A stretch of 64,000 nt of DNA from Corythucha ciliata (Eukaryota; Arthropoda; Insecta; Hemiptera; Tingidae). Below are positions 42,290 to 53,720 of this stretch, in pieces (positions within the stretch are counted from its first letter, which is position 1; each line of letters opens with the position of its first letter). Both the position numbers and the translations under genes were made by a program. The notes beneath the pieces are model-generated. The model saw only the letters and a list, made by a program, of their open reading frames with translations. It did no database searches and was not told the origin of the DNA. The DNA lies in the NCBI GenBank assembly GCA_038030265.1, contig CM075938.1, positions 2,147,009 to 2,211,008 on the forward strand. The letters run 5' to 3'.

Positions 42290-43135
42290 AAGTTCGGAAA
42301 GTGCAAATATTAGAAGAATTCGAGGTTTCTCGATGCAACCTCCAGGAGCTAATTTGGGGATGGAATTGAGAAAAATGGTTAATTCACGTCTGAAACTGAG
42401 AATAATCACTGATTCTCGTGAATCAGAGAATTTTCTCATTTTCAGCCATGAATCAGCCATTTTTCTGTGCTTACACAAGTAAAGAAAAAACGTTAAATAA
42501 CAGCTAAAATTAAGAAAAATACTTAGCTAATTGGGGGGGGGGGGTTAAATCATTAACAAGTGCTAATTCACAACTAAAATCGCCAAATCGCAGCTAAAAT
42601 GGAGAAAAATAGCTAATTACGGCTAAAGTGAAAAAAATTATTATAGTTGAACCAAACTCTGATGGATTTTTTTCACAAAATTTCAAGATGTAAAATGAAC
42701 CTAATCATATGTAAAACAAATTGGTTTTATTGATTTTTAGGTTCCATTAGAATGTGTTTCAACTATAATTTGCCGCTAAAATCGGGAAAAATGGCTAATT
42801 AACCGATCAAAGTGAGAAGAAGCACTGACGTGTGGACAATACGATGATCCGCGGTTAAAGTTGAGGAAACGCCAATTCGCGGCTTCTGAAGATAGCTCCT
42901 AATCCGTGACAAAATGGGGGGAAAAAGCGGTAATTCGCGGTGAAAATTGGGGAAAATCTCTCATTAGCGGCTAAAATAAGGAAAAACACAATTCACGGCA
43001 AAAATAGAGAATAAACGCTAATTCGCGTATAAAAAGGAGACAAACCGCTAATTCACTGATAAAATTAAGAAGAAGCGTTGAAGTGTGGAAAAAAACATAA
43101 TTAGCGGTTAAAATGGAGACAAAGCCAAATCACGG
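42290..43135 (+). repeat. Degenerate ~30-bp array, family A, forward
   Basis: Units such as GCTAATTCACAACTAAAATC, TAATTCGCGGTGAAAATTGG and CTAATTCGCGTATAAAAAGG. Interrupted by a MITE at 42642-42767 and a poly-G run at 42533-42544. Confidence 0.7.
42642..42767. mobile_element. MITE with TA-flanked inverted ends
   Basis: Left end TATAGTTGAACCAAACTCTG ATGG; the right end reverse complement reads TATAGTTGAAACACATTCTA ATGG. Body about 122 bp, flanked by TA. It clearly interrupts family-A array units on both sides. Fits a Tc1/mariner-type non-autonomous element. Confidence 0.75.
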
Positions 43136-43387
43136 CTCCTAAAGGCTCTTCATTGGGGTACTGATGAAAGATTCGTCTGACGGCGCCAAATGCCTAAGGC
43201 CGGCCCTGACTATACATTAAATATACATATGCCAAAGCTCTCTCACAGTAAGAGAGGAGCAAATCCCCCCCCCCCTGGATGTTGACAAAAATCATCTTTT
43301 CCCCCCTGGCTGCGTCAATTTGAGGCAAGTCGCCTCCAACCCCCTCCTGATAGACTCCACTGCTGTGCAGCGTCCCACAACGCCTAC
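43136..43387. other. Spacer before Gypsy2
   Basis: Contains GGCGCCAAATGCCTAAGGCC GGCCCTG, which looks like the end of another dispersed repeat, and poly-C at 43265-43275. No gene. Confidence 0.4.
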
Positions 43388-43500
43388 TGTAATGGACCCA
43401 CTTCAATAAAACACAACAATATGACTTAATGTTAAAAATAAAAGAGTAGTTCGTGTTTGGATTTCTTTGACTTTAGTTGTCTCTGATTAGAATTACAATA
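43388..43500 (+). repeat. Gypsy2 5' LTR
   Basis: 113 bp, TGTAATGG...ATTACAATA, with AATAAA near 43406. It provides the uninterrupted version of the site where the MITE entered the 3' LTR (GACTTAATG). Confidence 0.9.
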
Positions 43501-43502
43501 TT

Positions 43503-43520
43503 TTGGCGCAGTCGGACTGT
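43503..43520 (+). promoter_or_regulatory. Gypsy2 primer-binding site
   Basis: TTGGCGCAGTCGGACTG, just after the 5' LTR. The first 12-13 bases resemble the complement of the tRNA-Ser 3' end (from memory). Confidence 0.6.
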
Positions 43521-43547
43521 AATCGTCATTGTCATCCATACCCAGAA

Positions 43548-44545
43548 ATGGATGTGCAACGAGTCGAACTTCGTTTCCGCAAATCGAGCGGCCGCTGCAC
43601 TCTGCACAGTTTTAGACTGTCGGACGTGTCACCATCTGAGTGGATGCTTCTCGCTCCGCACCAGCGCGATGTTTTCCGTTATAAATGCATAATTCAAATT
43701 GCAGACGTCGCGTCAACACTTTCTGAAGAATTTTCTCAGAAAACGATTTCTTTGAGTTTTGACAACTCCATCGTATCATATTTGTTCGATTTATGCGGCA
43801 CTTCAACGCCAGGAGAAACAAACGAGGAAACCTCGGGCGCACGTTTTTTCTCCATCGTGTCAGATCTCCTTCGCCATCAACAAGAAAGCAGTTTGCTATT
43901 AATGCAAAACGTCATGAAAGACTTCACCTCAACTGTGAGAGATTGCCTACGAGCCAAGGAGACTCCTCAGAAAATGGTTATCCCTCACTTCAATGGCAAG
44001 AACGACGATACCAGCGTATGGATGACGCTATACGATAAAGCGTGCATTGTCAACCAGTGGACAAATGATGAGTTGAAAATTAGCAACCTGGGGGCCTATT
44101 CTCTAACAACAAGCAATATTTTTTTCGCCAGCCATGTGTTTATTTCATTCATTTGTTTGAAGAAAATCAATGAAATAAACATAAGACTTCGAAAAAGCTA
44201 TTGCTTCGGAGTTGAAGAATAAGCCCCCTGGTTTCACACTTTGTTCCGGGAAGCGTCGCACAAAAATGGTATTTTTCTCTCCTCGCCGATGAGCGTGTGC
44301 GCCCATGGTCGGAGTGGAAGGCACACTTTATCTCGGCCTTTGGGCAAAACATGCTCCAACTGGCTACACGAGCTCACGCGTGGCGCTATAGACATGGGCC
44401 ACTCATCGACTATTTCTATGAGAAACAGAGGCTGTTGAATATAGCATATGGGCCTTTGCCAGATCGCGCATTCAACATCCTCATGATGCTGGGACTTCCC
44501 GAAGCTATGCAGGGTCAGTTACTCTTTCAGAGCATCGAAGTTTAA
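43548..44545 (+). pseudogene. gag: Gypsy2 gag
   Basis: ATG at 43548 starts MDVQRVELRFRKSSGRC. Capsid-like sequence includes VIPHFNGKNDDTSVWMTLYD (about 43977) and, after a frame change between about 44095 and 44235, PGSVAQKWYFSLL, WSEWKAHFISAFG and LLNIAYGPLPDRAFNILMML. Matches the Gypsy retrotransposon gag pattern (substrate strand FxG...W, then W..F...F). The intervening 44095-44235 stretch looks inserted or scrambled and contains an inverted pair (TTTATTTCATT / AATGAAATAAA). Ends at SIEV with no zinc knuckle. Confidence 0.75.
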
Positions 44546-44557
44546 ATTCAGTCTCCG

Positions 44558-46902
44558 GTAGAAACTATCGCTCAGTCTATACCCCTTGTTAATTTCAAGT
44601 TGAAATCCAATTCTCCCGTTGTCAAAATGAAACCATATAGGCTGTGTCGCGAAAAATACTTATGGGCATCTAGTAGAAAAGGGTTTCATCCGGCGCGGCG
44701 TTCTCAATCTGAATATGCTTCACCCTGTGTTATTGTACCCAAACCTGATGGAAGTTGGCGGCTTTGCCAGGACTACAGGGAAATCAATAAGCATACAGAG
44801 CTCGATCCGTTCCCTTTCCCATTTATTGACGAAATCATCTCTAATCTAGGCGGTTGTAGTTTCTTTTCAAAAATTGACTTGAAAGATGGGTTTCATCAAA
44901 TTCCACTAACCGAGTCTAGTAAACAATTCACGGCATTTGTCCTTCCCTTCGGCCATTTTGAATTTAATTTTTTACCCTTCGGCTGGAAAAACTCCCCGTC
45001 TCAGTTCCAGCGGGTTATGACTTGGGCCCTTGAGAACCTCCTGAAGGATCCGTTCATTTGGGTCTACATTGACGACATCGTGATCGGTGGCCGCACAAAA
45101 GAAGACGGAGAGCGTGCTCAAGAGACTTGAAACGGTTGGTCTGGTCATTAATTCTAAAAAGAGTGTCTTTTGTCAACCGCAGGTGTCTTTTCTTGGAAGA
45201 AAAATCGACGGCAAGACCAAGTCAACAAATGAAGAGTCGGTTGAAAAAATAAAAAGAATGGCGAGACCGACTGACCTTCATTCTTTAAGAGTTTTCACAG
45301 GACTAACTGGGCATTTCCGCTGTTTCATAAGAAATTACGCAGCCATAGTGAGACCTTTCGATAAGCTTAAAGCCAAAGGTCAAGTTTTTCAGTGGACTTC
45401 TGAAGCTGAAGATTCGTTCCAGGTCTTAAAACAAGCCATTTCCTCCAATCCAGTTCTCCAGCTTCCTGACTGGGATTTGAACTTTGAAGTATGCGCAGAT
45501 TCTTCCAACTACGGCTGTGGCGCCATTCTGTACCAGCGGGACCCAGTAAAACCCAAAAATCAGCAGCTTCGAGTCATTGCATATTACTCCCACACATTTA
45601 CGAAGGCGGAGTGCAATTACTCAGTAACTGACAAAGAAGGTTTAGCAGTGGTCAGCGCAATTAAATATTTCAGGACGTACTTGGAGGGCCGTCGATTCAT
45701 CGTTCACACGGACCATCAGGCTTTGACCTTCATAATGAATTTGAAGGAGCCCAAAGGCCGTTTAGGCCGTTGGCAAGTATTTTTAATGGGATTTGACCTT
45801 ATTATTAATCATCGTAGCGGGAAAGATTTAGAGGATGCAGATGCTATTTCACGACTTTGTCTCGACGTGAACCCTTCGCAAGTCAACGCTACTCAAAAAC
45901 ACGGCGAGAGAGTAGAAGTGAAGAGAGAGAACGTCGCTGAAATTTTGCGCGCTTATCATGACGAGCCTGATTCCCGTGGTCATGACGGGTTTCTCCGCAC
46001 TTACTTGAAATTGAGGAAAAGATTCTACTGGCCGAGAATGAAGAATGATATTCTTCAGTACGTAAAAAGCTGTCGAGTCTGCCAAATTGCTAAATTCAAG
46101 TTTCGTCCAAAGCCTGATGTGATGATCATACCCCAAACGTCTAAATCTCCTTTTGAGCACATTCATATAGATTTTGCTGAACTGCCGAGTAAACTAGGGC
46201 AAAATTCTACAAAATCATTCGTCGATATTACTTGAGAATTTCGCATCTGAGAGAGGTATAAAATTGATTAAGAGCTCGCCGTACCATCCAGAAGGAAGTG
46301 GTTTGGTCGAAAGAAAAATAAGGGACGTTAAACAGTTCCTATCCCTGTACCAGTCTTTCAGAGGAGGGTGGAAAGCATGTCTGGAAGCTGCTATAAACCA
46401 CATTAATCGTTCATTTTCAACAAGTATCGGATGTTCTCCGCATTACAAGGCTTTCGGCACTATTTCACTTTTCCCTGCGGATCTCAGATATAATATCCCT
46501 CCCGATATGATTCGTGAAGAACCATACGATGAGCAAACTCTAAGGAAGTACAAAGAAAAAATGAAAAAGGACTTTGACCGTCGGCACGTGGTACGTTTAC
46601 CAACACTCAAGAGAGACATGTTAATTCTCGTTCAGGCGTCGAAAAACAAGAAAGACGCCAACATAAAGGGGCCATACAAAATAACCAAAGTCACATATTT
46701 CGACAACGCCCCTAAAACAGAGCACTACGAAGAAGATGGAGTCGAGAGGATTGCATCCATGAGGAACGTGCTACCGTACAACTGCAGGAGCAGTGCCGTC
46801 TTCCGAAGAAAGGGGAAGTGTAATGGACCCACTTCAATAAAACACAACAATATGACTTATGCCCGTATTTATGAACGTTCCTTGACATTAAGGAACCCTT
46901 GA
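44558..46902 (+). pseudogene. pol: Gypsy2 pol: RT, RNase H, partial integrase
   Basis: RT: GSWRLCQDYREINKHTELD, FFSKIDLKDGFHQIPL (first Asp), LPFGHFEFNFLPFGWKNSP and FIWVYIDDIVIGG (catalytic YIDD, about 45066). A frame change near 45100 leads to FLGRKIDG, LRVFTGLTGHFRCFIRNYA and RNase H (EVCADSSNYGCGAILYQR, DKEGLAVVSAI, VHTDHQALTF). Integrase: zinc finger (RGHDGFLRTYLKLRKRFYWP ... CRVCQIAK) and first Asp HIHIDFAEL near 46165. The region with the second Asp is deleted near 46205-46235. The Glu part (SSPYHPEGSGLVERK) and C-terminus continue in another frame to 46902. Not functional as is. Confidence 0.9.
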
Positions 46903-47074
46903 AATTCATTAAAACAGATGTTTTTATTATGATCAAAACTGTTCTCAACGGTTCCTTGACTCAAGGAAGCTTCAAGGAACGTTCATAAATACGGCCCTTA
47001 ATGTTAAAAATAAATAAGAGTAGTTCGTGTTTGGTTTTCTTTGACTTTAGTTGTCTCTGATTAGAATTACAATA
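46819..47074 (+). repeat. Gypsy2 3' LTR, split by a MITE
   Basis: Same sequence as the 5' LTR plus 141 bp (MITE and 3-bp duplication) and a 2-base indel (AAATAAGAG versus AAAAGAG). Ends AATTACAATA before CTAC. Confidence 0.9.
46860..46997. mobile_element. 138-bp MITE, PIF/Harbinger-like
   Basis: Terminal inverted repeats of about 25 bp: the left reads GCCCGTATTTATGAACGTTC and the right is its complement (GAACGTTCATAAATACGGCC). Flanked by TTA on both sides (46857-46859 and 46998-47000), while the empty site in the 5' LTR has a single TTA. A 3-bp TTA duplication is characteristic of PIF/Harbinger. A second internal inverted pair (GGTTCCTTGA) lies near 46950. Confidence 0.92.
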
Positions 47075-47078
47075 CTAC

Positions 47079-48880
47079 TTAAACGTTCTATATAGACGAC
47101 AATAAACATTTTTAAATAAAATAATTAACAACTCTAAACTGAAGAAGAAAACAGGGAGCCATGGGCGAGCGGAGTTCTATGTGTTTAAAAATGTGGTTAA
47201 ACCTTTGTTTTTGATAATTTTGGGATTTTGAAAATTTCAACAATCAACAGTGGAAAGAACCTCAAACCCAGACTCTGCCTTCTAAACTTAAATGCGATTG
47301 GCTGAACGCAACCGCGGACGCGAGAGTTGGCTGAAATTCGCGTTGCTTCCTGCGTTCTGCGTTGCGTCCTGCGGCGGCGTCCTTGCGTCTTTTGTAGACG
47401 GGGCTTAAGGGAATAAATTTAACTGTTTGTTGTTCTTTTGTGTGGTATCTGGTTTATTCGCTAGTATTAGCGAAGCAATGTATGCTCGTTTTATAACACA
47501 CACCAAGTTAACAAAGTATAGGGATGAACCTCTCACTCAAATCAAAACTAAAAATAACTCCCTCTCTCTCTGTCTGCACCACACCCGTGCCCCGCCCGTA
47601 CTCTCTGACCCACCCGTGCGGGGGCTATTTGAAGAGTTTTAATTTATTCGGCCCTTTAAAAGTGGGATGGGTTGTTAGGGGATGAGAAAGTAGGCGCGTG
47701 GTGATAGCGGTGGTGAGACCAATGGCGCTAATGGATGCTCCCTAATGGTGCGGTTAGAAAATCACGTAGAGTTTCGTGGATGAACGGAGACAGGAGCATT
47801 CAATGTTTTAACGAAAATAATACACATTGAAGCTTCATTCATTAAGAAATTAGAGTTACCTGCATTGCAATGTATTATATTATACGACTGTACACAAACT
47901 AACTTTTTAAAAAAAAAATTGTAATAAAAAGTCGATAAACTTGGGTAACTTTACCAAGACTTTAACATGTGTGTGTCTGCGTCAAACAGCCTCTTTTCCA
48001 CACGAGGAGCCGCCGATAAGTGAAGAGGGTCACTTCAAGCAAGTTTTCCTCAACCACACACTTTTTATCAGCTGCACAACACTCATTTGTAAAGTATGAC
48101 GCTAGAGTTTTCGATGCTCTGAGAGTAATTCGAAGATTTATAGCGAAGCAGACCTTGGAATGCGTAGAAACTGCAGTATATTAGGGTAAAAGACAGGAAG
48201 CAATATCCTAAGGGCCTTTTTTTTATTACAAACTGAAGGGGGAAGATTAAAATCTCGGTAAATGACGTTTTCATTCTACAAGACACAATTTTAATAAATG
48301 AAACCGGAACTTGAACCTGAGATTGGAGCTTCAACATTGAAGTGCAGATTAAAAACTTTCCTGGCTCAATTTTTGAGTTTTGAGCTCAATGAAGAACAAA
48401 AATACATTGGTTTATCCTCTGAATGACCAGCCACGGACACTCTCCGTTAAATTAATCTGCGAGGTGGCGACAAATTGAATGGAAAAGGAAAAGGGGTCAG
48501 ACCACTCTACCCAGTCAGCCCGCGCTGGCGTTAACTCTATAGGAGAGGAGGAAGACTCGAGGATAAAGTTAATGAAGGAACAATCCCGGCAGCAAGATAA
48601 GAGCGGGAAGAGTACGAATGAGTTGTATCTTTTGAATCCAAATTGGAGGGTTGCGGAAACTGTTCGGTGTGACAGCAGTGGGGTATGATGGTCGAGGAGG
48701 AGGAGGGCGGAGGGAGGGTTCTAAAGACGAGAGCTCCCGCGAGACTTCCTCGAATATCTCGCATCAGTTAATGGGAAGAAGGGTTGGCTTGTCTCTTTGT
48801 TCTATCGTTTTTTTTTTGTTTTTTTTTTATGTTTAAGTTCTAGCTATGCTCTTTTATAATCTCTAATTCCCTCCCCACGC
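47079..48880. other. Intergenic; contains a repeat end at 47379-47408
   Basis: No gene recognised. 47379-47408 (GGCGTCCTTGCGTCTTTTGT AGACGGGGCTTAA) recurs in inverted orientation at 63962-64000. The GC-rich block before it (from about 47300, TGCGTTGCGTCCTGCGG) is probably part of the same element. Other frames lack domains. Confidence 0.5.
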
Positions 48881-51240
48881 CACTAAATTCCAATTTCACG
48901 GATATTTAGCCCCGAAACTTGAAATTTTTACGAAGTTAAGATCCTTAACTTGCAATAATTTTGCTGACAAAAACCAGAAATTTGCATTAGCGCTAGAATA
49001 TAGAAAAGAAACTGGCAATTTCACAGATATTCAGCCAGGAAACTTGTAATTTCGCTCCGTCAAGGACGACCCGAACTAGCAAACTCAATACTTTGCGCTT
49101 AATGTTGCTATCACACGGCTATTTGCGAAGCAATGGGCTCAGTTTGGGTCGGCCAGTCCGCAGGGGCCTCTGAGAGATTTTAAATCAAACAGGAAAACAG
49201 AGGAATGAGAAAGTTATGAGAAGGAAGCCGCGAGTGATTCTGTGTGATGTCGAGGTAGGTGCGGATCCAGTGTCGGCTTAAGGAGAAGGCTATGACTCGC
49301 CATGTCGGTGGAACGCGTCACGCAGTTCCAGTGACAATGTAGCTCTCAATCTCCGATCATTATTGAAATATCGAAAACTTAATGAAACTTCATCTTTTTG
49401 ACTTCTTTGGCACGTTTTTCCATGGAAAATTGAGCATTATCCATATGGGACTCATTTGAGCCACGTTCGGCTCAAATCGAAACACATTCAGCCTAAAAAT
49501 CGGCCCATTAACCTCAAACCAATTATTGGCAAACACGATGATAATTTAAAAATTGACAAAAACGCGTATTTTAGAGGTTTCACGACTCAGGGAATCCGAA
49601 AATCGAGACGGATTTCCAGTCATACGCGCCTTTGATGAAAGTCATCACTGTGATGCCACAGGGCTTTGCAATTTTGCATAAAAAGAGCCGCAAGAATTTT
49701 CCCGTACACGGTGGCGTCACGATCGACAGTTTTCTGATTTATAGAAAAGCTCCGAAACCCACAAAAAGTCAACCACAAAAAAAGGCCCAACCACAAAATA
49801 AATTGTCTATTTCTGCTTCAAATTGACAATTTACAAAGTCAAATAGATAATTTTTTTATCAATTTGACAATTCGCTAGGTAATAAAAATGATAAATTCCT
49901 CTTGAATCTGAAGATGTGGTGCGTTCATTAAATTGCCACCTTTTGAACTGGCAATTAAATCGTAAGATCAACCATTAGCTCATCAGCTTATGAATTCCCA
50001 TAAAATTGCATGTTTTCTCATGATGAAATCGATAATTTCTTCGTGAAACTGACAAGTTTTATTATGAAACGGACAAAATTTTATCATAAAATTTCCCTTG
50101 GTGAGGCGTTTCGCATTAATTTTGCCTTGAAATTGTCGATTCGCTTAAATGATTCCCCGAATGTAGTGTTTTGCCCCCAGTGGGGCACTGCGTGGAAATT
50201 CCGCTTTGAATGCGACAATTCGCGTAAATACTGCCTAGCGTGTGCAGTTTTTCACGGATTTTTGTCCTGAATGAGGCCTAACGCTCAACTACTGGCCTGG
50301 ATGTGACATTTCGCTCTAAAATGGAGAATTTTTGATAAATTTCGCCTCCGTTGTTCCCTCCAACTTCGGCTTCAAATCGACAATTTCCTTTTAAGAACAA
50401 CACAATATTTTCCATGACAATTATAGTAAAATAGTTATAATTCCTCATAAAAATTGCGGGTTGAACGTGCGTGTTTTTCCCATTGTTGCATTTTGTCCGC
50501 AAAATGGGGGCTTTTAGCCTAAATTTTCCCCTCGGTGTGCCACGGCCGCCGTTTCGAAACAATTTTTCTCTCACTCATACGTGACGTTTTGCGTAAATAG
50601 TGACAAAAGTCTTAGTGCGCAAAAATTTATCGGATTTCGATCACTGAAAAAGCAATTTTGAAGGATTTTTCATTGCCGGCAAACCAATATTTCGCCGGGT
50701 GGCCCAATCTGATTTGGGCAACCCAGTGACATTGGCTTACTGGCGCAACAATATCCCTGAAATTGGCTGTTCAGTGAGCAAAATACGAAGAATTCATTTT
50801 ACAGTGACCCGGATTCGGGGAAATATTTTTATTTTTCGAGAAAAATCCGCGAAATTTGGCATTTTAGAGATCGAAATTCGATAAATTGACTTTTTGATTG
50901 GTCAAACCTGGGAAAATGGTTTTAAATTGCGACAAAATCAGCAAATACGATCTCTGAATTGAGCTGAAGTGATAAGTATTTATTTTTCAATGAACTCGAC
51001 ACGCGAAAATATCCAAAAAACCGGTTTTTAGAGAGCAAAATCTGACTAATTTGTTTTTCAGTGAGTCAGATACAGGAAAATGGCTAATTTTTCGGCATGA
51101 AAAATCAGAAAAAATCGCAAAAACCTAGAAAGTGGCTTTTAAATTAAACCCTACCCCGCAAAATTTGGTATCAGCGCAAAAGAAACACGAATTTGGTGCT
51201 GGAAGTGGGGCGAAATCGGGAAATTTGGTTTATTACTGCT
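48881..51240. repeat. Degenerate arrays, mixed families (F and D-like)
   Basis: Recurrent AATTGACAATTTCG, GAAACTTGTAATTTCGC and AAATGACATTTCGC cores about every 30 bp. From about 50590 AAATTTGGCATTTTAGAGA-type units (family D-like) dominate. Unit identity is low, and no higher-order copy was found by eye. Confidence 0.55.
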
Positions 51241-51979
51241 GAGCCAGACCTGCCAACATTTTTTGCTGTACAAAATGTGGCGATCCTGATGGACTTTTTT
51301 ACTTATTGGAGGCATCTGGGAGTGGTCAGCTGCCCCAGTCTGCGCTTCAAAGCCTATTGGGGGGGGGGGGCGGCAACTATGACCACCCCTGCCAACCACA
51401 AAAATAAAAAAGGTCCAACCGCAGTGAAACTCTAACCACAGAAGGTCAAATCACTGAGAAGCCGCAACGTTAACCAATATTTTGGCGGTTTCTCCACAAG
51501 GGGAATCCGAAAATAGAGACGAATTTTCGATAAGAAGATTCAATGAAAGGGCTCTCAACTGTGAGACCACCGTTTTTAAAAAGCGCACGAACTTTCCCGC
51601 GAACAGCCCTGAAGTCTCAAGAAGAGTCCAAATGCACATTGGACAGCTAATAACGTGTCTTGCTGTGAACGATCCCGAAAAAGTGCCAAACGGCTGGATC
51701 CATGGATGCTTTTTTATGACACCGTGGCCACCACACTTTCGGGTTGTGTTGTTTTTTTAACGAGAGCTCGCACTATAGTGACCCTACACACACTGGTGGA
51801 CCTATGCGTGTCGGGGCCCGGGTCGGAAATCTTCAAGACGCCCCTAAAAGCCTCTAACTATACATAAAAACCTCTATTGGTAACCTCTAAGGCCTTTTCC
51901 TAATTTTAGCCAAGACCTTTTCCGTATATTGTAAGCAAATTACCGCTACTTCCACAACCTATCCGCTATACAGCGCATA
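51241..51979. other. Spacer, no gene recognised
   Basis: Poly-G at 51359-51370. Frames on both strands lack motifs. Confidence 0.5.
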
Positions 51980-53720
51980 TGCCAAGTTTAAACTGCGAAT
52001 TTCTCCATTTTAGCCGCGAATGAGTGCTTTCCATGCACGATTAGTTCCATGCACGCGTTCCATGCACGAGTAGGCGTTTTCCACATTTTTAGCTGCAAAT
52101 TAGCAGTTTTCTAGCGCTTTACTCAGTTCGAGCTGAAAATTACTCAATAATATCCGTAAAATACCGGTTTTCTCGTAATGTTTACCACAAATTAGCATTT
52201 TTTGTTCACCATAACCATACGCTGCGGAATAGCGATTTCTTCTCAGTTTTAGCCGCGAATTTGCAAGTTTTTCACTCATAGCCATAAACTAGCGCTTTTT
52301 CTCAATTTTATCCTCAAAGTTGCCCGACGAAGCCACGAATTAGTGTATTTGCAAATTTTGACGCAAATTGTTGGTCTCAATGTGTCCAATTCAGTTAATT
52401 AGCGCTTTTTCGTAATTTTAGCAGTGCAGTAGCTATTTCTAGCCCGTGCATTATCGAATTTTGTTCATTTTAGCCACGAATTGGCGTTTGTTTATGTTTT
52501 TGTTGTTGTTTTTTTTTCAATTTTAGCTACTTTGAAGCGTTTATAACCTGTGAATTCACGAATTACCTTAATTTTAGCCCCGAATTGGTGATTTCCTCAA
52601 TTTTTAGCCGGGAATAACACGTTTTACCAATTTGAGCTGAAAACTAGAGTTTTTATTTATTTATGACATGCTAATTATAGTGAATTTTTCAATATTAGCT
52701 GCGCTTTTTTTTTACACTTCAGTCCCACGTCAACATTTTTCCTTCAATTTTTGCTATTGATTAGCGTTTATTGTTTAGTTTTAGCCTAAAACAAAAGCTA
52801 CGCATTGGCGTTTTGTCAATTTTACAAGATTTAGTGATTTTAACCAATTTTGGCCACGGGTTAGCGCTTTTAATCAATTTTAGCAGTGCAGTGGGGATTC
52901 TTTCGTTTGTGTCGGCGATTTTCCTCCATTTTAACCACGATTTGGCGTTTTCCTCATTTTCAGCTGCGGATTAGCCATTTTTTTCATTTTTAGCAGCGAA
53001 TTAGCACTTTTTTCTCAGTTTGAGTTGAAAATTAGTGTTTTTCTTAATGTTAGCCGCGCTAATTAATATTTTTGTCAATTCTAGCCGCGTTGTTTTTTTT
53101 GGGGGGTTTTAGCCCCGCATGAGCAATTTTTTTTCTACGGATTAGCGCTGCTTCTCAGTTTGAGCCTTGATTCTTTCGGAAGCTATACAGATTTTCGTTT
53201 TCTCAATTTCAGCCGCGAATTAATGATTTTTCTTCATTTCAGCTACGAAATAACGTTTTCTGATAATTTTGCAGCGAATTAGCACATTATCTATTCTCTT
53301 TTTTTATTTATTAATAGGTGATTTTTCGCCATTTGAGTTGTGAATTTGCCATTTTGGTCCAATTTAAAATCGAATTAGCGTTGTTTTTGGCAATAATTGC
53401 CACGATTTTTGTTTACTTGTACAGCCTTGAATTAGTAGCGTGTATTCTCATTCTCAATCGTAACCACGGGCTTGGCCAAGAAACAACATTTTTGCATTGA
53501 TGTCCACATTTTAGCCGTGGAATGGCCGTCGAATCGACGATTTTTTTCTCAATTTCAGTCCGGAAGTTGCATCGCGAGACCACGAACCAGCGCTTTTTCG
53601 CAGTTATAGCCACGAATATTAGCGCGTTGCAAATTGCGGATCAGTACATTATAGCGCGCTTAAGGACCTAACGAAACTTGGGAGTGGGGGCGGTGTATTT
53701 TCTCTATTTTAGCCGTGAAT
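51980..53720 (-). repeat. Degenerate ~30-bp array, family A, reverse
   Basis: Units TTCTCAATTTTAGCCGCGAA then TTAGCGCTTT and variants, i.e. the reverse complement of 9976-11790. The portion 52268-53494 is duplicated at 59805-61452. Confidence 0.75.
52268..53494 (+). repeat. Segmental duplication, copy 1
   Basis: Co-linear with 59805-61452 from TTTTTCACTCATAGCCATAA to GGCTTGGCCA(A)GAAACAAC. Lacks two segments present in copy 2 (around 60000-60290 and 60628-60815). Confidence 0.9.

Larger units (their letters stand above)
43388..47074 (+). mobile_element. Gypsy LTR retrotransposon Gypsy2, internally deleted
   Basis: LTRs at 43388-43500 and 46819-47074 (the latter enlarged by a MITE) and a 4-bp duplication CTAC (43384-43387 and 47075-47078). 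A primer-binding site TTGGCGCAGTCGG follows the 5' LTR, and the purine tract AGAAAGGGGAAG precedes the 3' LTR. Internally: gag, RT, RNase H and integrase pieces. Nucleocapsid, protease and part of the integrase core are missing, and several frame changes are present. The tRNA-Ser-type primer site fits the Mag-like group, as inferred from memory. Confidence 0.93.
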
